From contig CM048552.1 in the NCBI GenBank assembly GCA_026413225.1, positions 200,769,553-200,833,552 on the forward strand: a stretch of 64,000 bases of DNA. The letters run 5' to 3'. The DNA comes from Otis tarda (taxonomy: Eukaryota > Chordata > Aves > Otidiformes > Otididae). Below, one piece after another: positions 24,601-36,720 of this stretch (positions are counted from its first letter, which is position 1; the number at the start of each line of letters is the position of its first letter). The position numbers were made by a program, and so were the translations under genes. The notes beneath the pieces were generated by a model. That model worked only from the letters and a program-made list of their open reading frames with translations, searched no databases and was not told where the DNA came from.

Positions 24601-27600
24601 GTATAAACCAGAGGAGTTATGGAGGCATGGTTAGGAAGGAAAGGAGGAAAATAAATTGGAGATTTTAAACAGGCAGTGGACCTGAAATGGGAAATATTGG
24701 GTCTAGGAGAGGAGGGAGGGCAGATGTGGGTCAACTAGAAAGCAGGACAAAAGTAGGGTCATTTTCCTACATCGGCCTCTTTTGGCAAAACCTCTGACTG
24801 TGAACTTGAGGAGTAGCAGGGCTGGGTTTGGGGATATTTCAGCAGTGAAAAGAGTCAGCCAGGCGCACAGGGGAGGAATAGAGTCATGGCCAGTGAAATA
24901 CAGACCTTCTGGCAAGGACGATACCAAAAACCAGAATCAGCAGAACCCAGTAAGCACACAGAAGCTCCTGGAAGCTGTCAGACTTCAACTGATAAAACAA
25001 TTGTTTTAATCAGAAAGGAAAATAGACCTTAGTGTCTGTGTTTTCCCAGCTGCAAGCATGTATGCCTGGCAGTTTTGTTGTTTGAACAGCATGGTGGAAA
25101 ACTGGCCATTTGCTCTCTTCCGTCCCTGATTTGTTGACAGCTCAGTTAAAGTGTGGCTCCTTTGCAGGACGTTGTCATCAGTCTGTCTTAACATAACAGC
25201 AATCTTGTTGATGTCCGGTTCCTGTTGAAAACACTGCATCTTTAATCCAGAAGTGTGTTATGTCACCAAACTTGTGAGAGTGGCCAAGGACAAGAAAATG
25301 TAGCTCTTTACATCTTCAAAGGATTATACAAACACAAGTGTGTTATTTTCAAATCCAGTATCCTGTCCCAAATAGTTGACTCTAACAAGATTTAGAGGCG
25401 TTGCTCATTTAGGGCAGCTTTAGATTCTGAAGGACTGCTTTTCCTGCTGGCAGTACCTACCTGGTGTAAGAATTCCTAAGGAAGTCAGTGACCCGGAGGA
25501 AATTCCTACATTTCCAAGGTAAGTTAGAGATAAAAAGACAAAAACAGTGCAGTACATATGGGTTACCCATGGTAGACAAAAAAAAATTCACAGTTTGTGC
25601 TTTGTAAAAGCACAGAAGCCTTCTTCAACATCGACTTGATTTCTTGCAAAATACAGCAGAAGCAAATGGGAAGATGCAAATTCCTAGAAGCATGTGACCC
25701 TGTTACTAATGAGATCAAACAACTACATAGCATGTAAGAATAGCAGATAAGGACCGCAGGAATGCTGCAGTTATTGGGAAGTCTGACAGAATAATGGCTT
25801 TGTTTTTCCTTCTGGCCGAATAGTGATTTTGGTTTTTTTAATTAAATGAATGAAGGGAACCCCAGTCTCATAGCAGCTGGCCAGGATCTTGCCCGTGTAC
25901 TTGGCTAAGTGAGGGGATATGTGAAGATTCATGGTGAGTTGCTGTCCCTTCAGCTTGCATGCCCATGCTACTTCCCAGTTTATAATCAGTTTCTAGTCCT
26001 AACATAGCTGGATACATGAAAAAATTCTGTATGAAAGCTAATCTTTTCCCTGTTCTTCAGATGTCAGTCAAGCAATCTCTGATAAATAAAAATAGAGAGT
26101 ACACTACAAGTAGACTTCCAGTGAGCCAGAGTTCGTGAATTACTGATCAGTGGCAAAATTGTGTTATTGGACAAGTACAAAATGAAACCCATCCCCAGAC
26201 TTGTTGGAAAAATCTTAAGTAACCATTGATAGTCAGAGAAATAAGTCAATTACTTTAGCAGGCTGGAAGTCTTGTGGTTGAGTGGTAGTTAAAAATGGGT
26301 GGAGGATATTCAAGATATTTTTATATTAAAACTACTCTGGGCAAAGCAATTAGTTCTTAAAAGGATTTATTATTTCAGGCTTTTTTTTAGAGCTTGACAG
26401 TCTTAAAATCAGTAATGCTACTTACCACATATGTTGGGCAACTTTTTCAGGGTATCCATAAAGCAATATTCTTAATTAACATTAAACATGTATAGATAAC
26501 AGAAAGTTATGATGGATCCAGCACTGAAAATTGTATGCATTAAATGAAAGGGTACATTTTCTGTGCCATAATGAGCATAACCTGGGAGAAGGCAAAGGAC
26601 GTCCTGTTACCTGACTTTGCTTCCCATGTCTGTGCAACCAAACAGAAAATATCGATAGCTTGGACATGATATTTCAACACTGCAATAGGGACAGACCAAT
26701 AGCAGTCTCACTACAGCTTCCGTTAGAAGATGTGGAAAGACCTTGTAGCTAATTTGTCTCCTTAGAGCTGACCATTAGGAGGGCACCAGAAGGAGAGATG
26801 AGGAATACAGTAGCAAACTGGACAAGCGGCAAACACCTCATTAATGGTGCTGGTAGATGTGTGGACCTCTCTGTGTCTACATTGAAAAAGAAGGTTAAAT
26901 CCAGCCATTCTCACCTAACTTTACCCTAAACCACACATCAGTGTGTATGAACATGAGGTGAGTTTACACTGTCAAACTTTTTTAACAGCACTCATTTACC
27001 TGTCCATCACATTAGCTGTTTAGTTGAAAAATGGGACTATTTTAGATTATTGACTTGAGAACATAATGATGTCTCTGTAAATCCATGTTCTGTCTTTTAA
27101 TTCCACTTCAGCTACAGTTGTAGAATGTTAGTATGTGAAATTATTACAATATATGAAAAACTTATATTTTATTTTGGTTTGGTAGCTCTGGAGGATGTTT
27201 TATAGAAATATAGCTATAGATGGCAGATTTGTAGGGAGAACAGAGATGCCATGTTTGATTCTGTAAAAAGGTTCGTCGGGCACTAAGGTTGTATTACAAG
27301 GCTGCAAAGAGGTGTTAGTTAACTCCTGGTGCTTTGGTGTGGCAAGGCTAGTGCCTCCTACCACCATGGCTACAAGGGAAGAGGAAATGGCGTTTTCTTC
27401 CCAGGCCCTGTTCCTATTGAGTATCCTGTGCTCTAGATTTTCCACAAAAGCTGAAGGTGCAGTTAACTTTCATGTGTGCCAGCTGTGTTGGGGAAGAGTA
27501 GGAGGTCAGTCTGCTCTCAGGTTTTTCTCCTGACAGACTTCCAGAGGAAGTGACTGGTGATTTGAAACATGCTAGGCCTCCAACCTGCACTGGGGAACTT

Positions 27601-30600
27601 GTGAAAATCCATCACAGCAGGTGTTGGTCGCAACGTATCTTTTAAATCAAAACAAGAATTGCATGTCTTCACAGTCTTGTGGAGAGGTGGGCTCCTAGGC
27701 TCAACTTCGTGTTTTGTATTCCACCAATACTATTTATTTGACTATGTGTCAATGTTATCTTACGAAGCCTGGCAGCACAATCCTGTTCTTGTACTGTTCT
27801 AGCCCAAGTCTGGATTGCAGGGACTATTTCAACCTTAGTACTGTTCAGTGTGATTTTGTCATTCTTGGCAAGCTGGGGAAAACAATGCATTGTGTATAAT
27901 GCGTATTTAATCACTTACAGAATAAATCTTTGATTTGTTTGTTGCAACAGCTGTAACTGCTGGAAAATACTTACAGCTCTGGATCAAATGATTCTGATTG
28001 TTTTAAGACTTCTGAGTCTAAATTTAGGGGGGCTGCAGACTTTTTTTTTTTTTTTTGTTGAGTAATGTGTAAGCCAATGTGTTGCAGCCAAGCCTGGAAT
28101 CTGATAGTTTAAAGATGTGAGGTCCTTGAGCCCGTTTTTCTCTAAAGACAAGAACTTTCTGTATTGCAAATGTATTGGTTGTTCATCTAGTATCATTTTT
28201 AAATATAACAAGCATGGAAGCAAACCTCATAGGAGATTAAACCATAGACTAATAAATCACTGTTGGAAAGATGTTTTTTCTTTGATAATCAGTTTTAATT
28301 TTCCTTTTTTAATGCCATACCATTGCTTGCAATTATATTCCTTCCTAATTTATGATAAAGAAATCTGTTCTCTTTGTCGTGGGTGTCTATCTCTTTCAGA
28401 TATTTGCAAAGTGCTCTCACACTTCTTTGCTTAGTGCTTCATCAAGCAATGATGTCCATATTTAGCTTTTAATCTTTCCCAAAAAATCAAGCTATCCAAT
28501 CCCCTCAGAGTTTTTGATGTTCTTTTCAAAAGTCTCCCAAATTCCCAGCTTTTTACAATGTCTCTGTGCTAGTGAAGGGAGCTGAATCTGGTGGTTCAAG
28601 GATCACCAGGGCAGTGTTGTGGGTGGAGTGTCCCTGCCACGGTACCCTGCTTAGGCAGGTCTATATGGCAGTGGCAAGCTTGGCTGCCCTAACACTGGCA
28701 ATGTGTCTTTTAATGTGTTTTCATCTGTCAACTTGGTCTGTCTTTAAGCTCCCAAGTTTCCTAGGTTTCTCCTTCTGCTCAGCATGTAATTTAGGAACAC
28801 AGTAAGTTTTATTTTTCCTGGGTGAACTTTCCCCTTGCTGGGTTATGATAATCTTTGTGATTTTTCCTTGTCTTCAGCGAAGATGGCTGTGCCCGCTGTT
28901 GCATTGCCTGCAGTTTGGATGCAGCATCATGGCCTCAGGAAGGTGAAGGCCTCGCAGCTGCGACTCCGGGCCAGGCTCCACCACAGCTTGCCCTGACACC
29001 TTTTCACAGCCTCAGGCCTTCCCACCTCAAAGGCAGGCACAATGAGCCTTTGTAAAAATGCCACAAAATTAACTTCTGAAAGACGCTACAGACGCTGTGT
29101 TGTTCCTGCTTGCAGGTTGGGACGGTGTGCCTGCGGGGTGAGCTGCATGGCCAGACTGAGACTGATGAACAAAGGCATTTGTCTACTGCGCTCTTTTATT
29201 TAAATACATGCTTTTCTGCCTGCCAGACTTACCTGAGGTCTTCTCTAGTTTAAGAAGTTGTATGATTACACAATGGAGAACAGCAATCCCAGATTCCAAA
29301 CTGGGAAGATGAAACAGCAAAAATCGGCTTCAGGCCACACCAAACCACTTGCAACTGGTTTGGTGGGTGGGAGAAGGCTGGTAGCTACTCTCATCCCCCT
29401 GCTTCCTCCTTGGGCTGCCTCATAGCTGGAGCTCTTGGGGTCTCTACACTTCCTTTTAGTAACTCTTAGTCTTATTCTGACTCTGCAGTTGCAGGCACAG
29501 GTCATCAGAGAAGGTGCAGCTTGCAGGCTGGTGCTGTTCTTTGCTCAGCACATTGCTTCTAGCTTCGGTGACCTTTGTGCTATGTACCACATTTCCAAAG
29601 ACAGTCACGGCGCTGTATGAATCTGATTTGTATTTTCTATGCATACATCTTTATTAAATTTACAACCTTCTGTTTTGCTCTGAGCACTTGGTAAAGTCCA
29701 TGCATGTCTTCATAATAATAGAGATGACAGATATGTCACAGAGTGTTTCTGTTTTTCCCTTACACATGCATATTCACACACACATCTTTTATTAGTTGCA
29801 GAGTTCCTATCGCTTTAGAGTTGATAGAATTTTTTTTGGCTAAATGACAGTTACATGGATTAAGCTGGTGCTGAGCTCTGTGCTACTGAACTAAACACCT
29901 CCTCAGACCCGGTGCCAAGGTTGTTACCATACACCTTTGCCTACAACCCCCTGGCTGTTTTTCAGCCGACACATTTCTCTCCATGTTGAACTGATTTTGA
30001 ACATACATGCCTTGCAAAAAAAAACCCAAAAAAACCCTATCACATTTCCTATCTGTTTAAATACCGAGAAAAATGCAGTTCTGTTTTCCTCAATTCTCAA
30101 TTTAATGACTAGTCAATGCTTAATTAGAGAAGGTCTGAGTCTGTAACTACACAGGGTCATATTTTGCATCTCATCTACAGCGCTGGAAGCTAAAAATAAT
30201 TTTTAGATCTCTGGAATTTGTGTATCTTGTTGTCAGATTATTTTCAGCAGGATCAAATAACATCCAATTTTTCCGTGACCCTTGACAACAGGAGGTTTTT
30301 CATTTTAATGGTTTGGGAAAATATTTTAATTGTAGAAGCTGTTTTGGGGTATGCAAAATGTCTCCTTCTTTTCTTAAGCTGCAGAAGCCTTTTTTTTAAT
30401 AATACTTCTGATCTTGGCAGTTATACAAATGCTTATTTTTAATCAATATTTGTGTCCTCATGTAATTCTTAGGTGATATTTGGTAAGAAATACTCTGTAA
30501 TGAAAGTTTCCCTCAAACTGTAGGAATCGGGCAGTGTGTTGTCTTGTTGCATGTTCTTGATTTTAAGCACCATCATAGTCCAACCATCAGTCATGTAATG

Positions 30601-32913
30601 AAGCATAAATATAAGCTCTTGCAGGATCAGACCCTCTTGTAAAGTTTGTGTATCTTAAATTGTCAACAAAGGCCGTTAAACAGGCTGGGTGTGAGCCAAA
30701 GCATAGGCACAAGGTTGTTTGCACTCTCACATTTTTAGCATGGCTAGTTTGGGGCCAGCACGGGCCTCAGGCTGTTTCCAATATGCAGTTTGTTGTGGCC
30801 ACTCGGTTTTGCAGGGTAATAGCTATTTTCTAGGATGTGAGTCATATGATGTCTAATCAATCTTTACCTCATTTTCTTTACTAATATAGACGTAGCCCAA
30901 AAGTTCTTACATGGAGATCAGTCTTTTCTTAGCACCATGAGTGACAGAGTTAACAGCATCTGTGAGGCATGAAGTTCAATGTTTGCAGACTTATGGGTAA
31001 TTTTAAAAGAGAATCTTATATTTGGAAAAAAAATTAAAACAACAAAGAAACCCTTAAACTTGGGAAAGTGGCCTAGAAAGGATAAGGATAATTTTTCAAC
31101 TGCTGTAAGGAAGGGTAAACCAACCACCTTTGAGCCACAAAAATTTCTCTCACACCAAGGTCTGGCCAATAAACTTGAAATAAAAAAAAATGCTTGGAAG
31201 AACTTGGATGCTGTGAGGACAAATAGTCTAATTGCTCTGTATGGTTTGTGTAGCACGCTGAAGAGGCTGCTGGTGATGGAAATAGGCTGCTGAATGCATT
31301 GTCTGTAAGTAAACAGACATTGGGAATACTGTGTAGGTACAAGTACCTAAACCAAACAGAAAGCAATTGCTGTTTTTACAGATGAGGTGAAACTTTTGCA
31401 CCTGACTGGAAATGAGATCCTTATTTCAAAATGTGCATTGTACTACATGTCTGTAATGGCTCTGAGCTGCTTGTCCTCTAGGCAGGCACGATGAACACAA
31501 GGTCTTATGTGCTTATGTTGTGCTCGTGGTTAGTGAGGAGCCTGGATATATTGGTCATATCCTTATTGAGCCCTTCCATCCCTTTTCTGCACATGTATGA
31601 GTTTATATTAAAAAAAAATAGTATTGTTAAGCTCTGAAGTGGGGGGGAAGAGTCATCAGGGCAGATAATATAAGGCAGCAGAAAATAGGACACTGCTCCT
31701 TTTATGTGTAATTTATCTCCATCACAAATACGTGAAAGTAAACACTCTGCTTTCCCACCTTAGCAGCAACTTTGTGCCCTTCATTGGCACAAGTGCTGGT
31801 TCAGGTACATTTTCCAGGTGCATTAAGAATAGATTAAAAGCAGAGAAAACACTTGTAATGCCAGCAGCTGAAATCTGGAGGCTTGCGCAGCTGCTCGTCT
31901 TCTGGTGGTGCAGTGGCTGTCCAGGAGGTTTGTCATCCTGAACAAAGACAGACAAGGCGGCCAGGAGGGTTGTATTAAAACCAGCAGTAAAAACTCAACA
32001 GACTGTGGGTTTGGTACATTAAAAATGCTGTCTGGTGTTCAGGAGAGACTCAAGAGTTTTTGAACCACGGAGCAAAGTCTTTCTGCCAGAGGGTGCAAGA
32101 GTGCTCTCCCCGTGTTTTCTCCCCATAAGCCTGCATTGCTGATGGAGGTGGATAGCCTAAAAACCTGGCTTGCTCAGACCAGCACTGCAAGGTCAGGATG
32201 GCATAGGTTTGGTGCCACCTTGCCGTCTTCATAGATGGGGTATGGAGCTACCTCCTGCAATTTTTGTTGATACTGATAGCACACCAAAGGAGGTTAAAAC
32301 TAACTGGGCCTGTTGTCTGTAGAGTACCCATCTTCAGTTTCCAGACAAGGCACTTGCACCCACAGATCTCACTCTCTTCTGAGCATGACTCTGTCCTGAA
32401 CACGTGGGAAGGTGGCGAGGACATGCAGATGTTCACACACACCCACGAGTGAGGAGAGGCCCCACCTCTGCCCGTGGTCCCCTGAGAGGTAGTGATTTGA
32501 GGTGATGTGGTTGGTATCCCCTTGGTGTGGGGAGGGCATGTCCCTGTGCCCTGGGGGATGTCTCTGTGTGTGCAGGCCTAAGTCACCCTGCATGCCGTGC
32601 CACCAGGTCAGATTGCAGATCAGTACTTGCTTCTTTTCTAAGCCGAGGCTCTTGGTACGAGTTCCTTTCTGAGTCCATGTGTGCCCTCAAATAGAGTTTA
32701 TGGCTTGTACCTTTTTGTCCATTTACACTCATCTAAATGAAAGCTTACTTTTCTTTCCTGCCTCTACTTCTGACCTCTGGTAGTCTCAGCATATTTCTTT
32801 GTATTAAATAGTGTTTACAACTTCTTTTTCTTTTTTTCCAGCTTCAATTTTTTTTTTTCCAGCTTCAGCTTCTGTGACATTGTCCAGGTCATCAGTATAA
32901 AACTGAAATAAAC

Positions 32914-33299
32914 TGTTGGATTGGGTTTGTGTGGCAAGGTTTTGGTGGCAGGGGGGCTACAGGGGTGATTTCTGTGAGAAGCTGCTGATAGGGAGGAGGT
33001 AGAGAAAACCAGGAGTGAAGTTGAGCCTGGGAAGAAGGGAGGGGTGGGAGGAAGACGTTTTAAAATTTAGTTTTTATTTCTCATGAACCTACTCTGATTT
33101 GATTGGTAATAAATAAAACTAACGTCCCCAAGTCCAGTCTGTTTTGCCCATGATGGTAATTACGGAATGATGTCTCCCTGTCCTCATCTCGACCCAGGAG
33201 CCTTTCGTTGTATTTTCTCTCCCCTGTCCAGCTGAGGAGGGGAACTATACAGTGGCTTTGGTAAGCACCTGGCATCTAGCCAGGGTCAACCCACCACCA
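32914..33299 (+). mobile_element. Solo LTR of an avian endogenous retrovirus (fossil), family A
   Basis: The segment starts TGTTGGATTGGGTTTGTGTG and ends with CAACCCACCACC. These are the terminal sequences of an LTR type I recognise from neoavian genomes. An AATAAA signal near 33.11 kb suggests + orientation. No internal retroviral genes flank it, so it is a solo LTR left by recombination between the two LTRs of an old insertion. No clear target-site duplication was seen, and end positions are approximate to a few bases. It is a fossil of moderate age. Confidence 0.7.
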
Positions 33300-33367
33300 T
33301 CGTTCCTCTTGATTTTCATTACTTGAAAAAATATTTTACCCATTGTAATTCTACAGCCATCCTTAGC

Positions 33368-33815
33368 TGTCGTAGTTCAGCCCCGACAGGGACCAGACTA
33401 CGCAGTCTCTCTCTCACTCCCCCCACTCTCCGAGAGAATAGGAGGAGATTTGGCAAACAAAAGAAAACCAGAAGGAAAAAAACCAAACACGTGGGTTGAG
33501 ACTGGACAAAAAGTAATTTAACAGTAATGACAGAAGAAAACAAAACAGTGATGGAACACAAAGACAGTACAACAGCTCACAACAGGTCTTCACACCCAGT
33601 CTCTTCCAAGTAGCAGGAAGACTCCCTTCAGCACCCTCCTCACTTATATACTGAGCATGATGTCAGATGGGATGGAATAGCCCTTTGGCTAATTTGGGTA
33701 AATTAACCCCAGCTGTTAGCTAATTAGTTAACTATCCCAGCCATAGGGGCTACCAGCTTCAGTTCTCCACCCAGCTCAGGTAAATATTAACTCTATCCTA
33801 GCCAGAACCAGGACA
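33368..33815. mobile_element. Solo LTR of an avian endogenous retrovirus (fossil), family B, with 5-bp target-site duplication
   Basis: The element is 448 bp, begins TGTCGTAGTTCAG and ends CCAGAACCAGGACA. It is flanked by a perfect 5-bp direct repeat, TTAGC, at 33363-33367 and 33816-33820, which fixes its ends. Its 3' part resembles a common neoavian LTR ending 'attaactctatcc...cca'. It shares a 'tatactgagcatgatgtcagatgg'-type block with the LTR at 52.6 kb, so the two belong to one superfamily. A 5-bp duplication is typical of ERVL-like (class III) elements, so that class is inferred. No internal genes are present. Confidence 0.8.
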
Positions 33816-35719
33816 TTAGCCTATTTGGTTTTGCTTATATTTAATCTGAATGTAAAGAAAATGTGTCATGCACTAATTCTGAGCCAGTGCACACCTTCCT
33901 GGTCCTGAGATCATGGCCTCAATTTATTGGTTAGAAGGATTTCCCAGATTGGCTTTTGGTAAAAAAAATTATAACATGGTTTGGTCAGATCATTTACAAA
34001 TATGTGGCAAATGTAAGGTATTTTCTTTTTATCTAGTCGTCATTTATAGTATTACAAGTGTTACTTGTAATTGCTGTTCATAAGAATAACACATAAAAGA
34101 AATGAGAAGCATGACTATTCCTAAGGTACTTGTATTTAGCTTTAACAGCAATGACAGTTTTTAGGAATAGGTCTGGGGCTGGAAGTTCAGTCTGAATAGT
34201 TTTCTTTTCCTTACTCTAGCTGTTGATGAAACTCAAGTTAAAAGAAATTCCAAATAAGCAGTATCTCTTGCTGTTTGAAATAAATCAACTGCTTTTGATC
34301 CCATCAAAAACCTGGAAAAGCTGAGAGGAACTGGTTCTTGTATTCTTCAGAGATGATGTATTCTTGCTATTTTTATGATTATTGTTATCATCTTAGAAAG
34401 TTTGTGTAGCAGTCCTTTTCTGTTGTTCTGGAAAACGTAATGCCTTCCAGTCAAAGCAGGAGGGTGACCAAATTGTTTTGCTTTGCATTATCTGTGAAAC
34501 GTAACACATGCTCCTGCTGCATGCTTGCTGCAGAATTAAACAGCATCTTCTGGGACAGAGCTCAAAAACAAATGGATCCTTCACAAAAAAAAAAAATCAA
34601 TAGGCTGGGATTGCTGCAAGGACAGCTAATGTCCCTTACTAGTACCTTTTTACATTGTGTCCTCAGCTTTGGAATTAAATTTGCTTAGCTCCATTAGAGT
34701 TTTTCATTATTATTATTCTTCCTCCTATGTCTCTCCCAAATCGCATCCAAAAATGTAAGTGTGCAAGTCAGAGCACTTAGCAGATCTTCCTAGTAGAACA
34801 ATGGAAAACTTGGAATATTAAATTAAATTAAGCTCTATTGGTTAATGATTATTTTCCATTGATTATAGAGTGTACTTAAATCTATATTTAAAAAAGTAGA
34901 AACTCAAGTGGAAAGAAGACAGAAAATGAATAGTTAGCTCCTAGGAGGTTTTTGTTTATTAATATTTTTCCTTCTAACCCCAGTACTGGGGCCTCTCAGT
35001 ACATTCTAATTTGGTATGAGTCAGGCCAAGAAGGAGGACCCGAAATAACCAGCTGTCACTGCCTTCTGTTAACTCTGAAAGACTTTTTTGCCCACCTGGA
35101 CACTGCCAGGCAAGTGAAGTGTCAGCTTTTTCTGTTTTGCTCAGGGCAGATTTGCCTATTACCATGGAGGTTGCTTCCAAAAATCTGTCAGTCAGCGTGG
35201 CAGTTCACCAAAGTCCTCTCAAGGGCAATGGACTCTGAACTGGGAACAAGTTTTTGGCTCCTGGGATCACTTCTCTCAAGTTCTTTTCCACCTGGCAGCT
35301 CCCCAACACCATTTTGATGTGCAGCATCACACTCACCAGGACCCCTCTTGACGTCCACTCCCCACCACCCCAGCAGAGCCAGTATGGGGCATCACAGGGG
35401 GACCAGCAAGCTCTGCAAACTGGGCCGGTACCATGGCACAGGTGTGCTTAGGCACTGAACTGAGGTAAGGGAAGAGCCCGATCACCTTCAGCACCCTCCA
35501 TTGCCACTGCAGACCCTAAGGCACAACGAGTCGCTCCTGAAAGCAAGTCTCCCTTTCAAGGTAATAATAATATAAAGGGAGCAGGCAGCAGCAAGCAGCT
35601 GCAGTCTTGTCTTAGCACACTTGGCTTGCATCTCTGGAGTGAGATAAGGTGAGCCAGGGCTCACATGGAAATGGTGAATGCAGTGGCGGTCTGTATCATC
35701 AATGGCAGGAGAGTGGCCG

Positions 35720-36720
35720 GGGCAGCTGCAGGCTCATTAGTCTGACCTAGAAAGCTTACGGGGCACTTGTCAGCAGAGAAGGTGGTGAAAGATACAGGAA
35801 ACTAGAAAAAAACTCCACGTTGATCAAAGGAGCTCATGCCAGACTGGAGAATAGTCTGAAGAGGAATAAAATGCTCTATAGCAAATCTAATGGGACTTCA
35901 GAGGAGCATCTCACCCGGTGCCACGCAGGAAACAATCACGCTGGAGGACGTGGCAATTAATAAAAGAACCACGAGGCAGTCAACGGGGAGACAGTGTACT
36001 GTAAAGCAAAAGGGAGTATCTAGGCAGGGAGAGCTCACTAATGGGAGTTTCTAAAGGGTTGGTCTTATGATCAGTTTTATTTTGGGTTTTTTTTAGGGAC
36101 TGGAGCACAATCTGTCAGAGTAGCATTTTAATGATTTTTGCAGTACACACAGAGCTGAAGTGTGTTGCTCATGAATCGAAAATCAGAATATCGGAGAGGA
36201 TAACTGGATGACCTTGAACACCAGAGAACTGATTTGCAGTGAAATGTAACAGCCCAAAAAGAGCAAAGAGGTCACTCATGTAGAGATTGATAACAAAACC
36301 ATTTGCTGTTAAATGGCATCTCACTGGTTAGCCAAGAGGAGTGATTTCTGGGTGTACTAGGCCTAGCACCAATGAGGTGGTAGTTGCATCTTTCCTGGAA
36401 TACTTTGTACATCTTCAGTCTCTGTAGTACAGAGCGACCACATCTTTTTTGGACTGCCCTCAGGGAACAGCTACAGGACAGTCAGGGGAAAAGGGGACAT
36501 TTCTTACTGAGGGCCAAGACAACTTGGCTTGCTTAGTGTAATAAAACGGATGCTGAGAGGAGATACAACATCTCTTCAGAAGTACTGCAGGAAGCAAACT
36601 TGGGAGAGGAAGAAAAGGACAAAGCTGGCACTTACATAAGGGCAATAAAGATAAATTTAGCTTGGAACCAGCCAACCAGTCTGAGGGACTGGAAGGAGCA
36701 AAGAAAACCTAACCAGGTTC
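35720..36720 (+). mobile_element. Probable ancient CR1/L3-type LINE remnant
   Basis: Scattered similarity to the sense strand of CR1-like reverse-transcriptase elements is visible. A 'caggaaac...' block at 35.8-35.95 kb and the motif order 'agggccaagacaacttg...ctgagaggagat' near 36.5 kb resemble the region just before the 3' end of these LINEs. The frame is heavily decayed, which points to an insertion older than the bird radiation. Limits are approximate. Confidence 0.42.
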
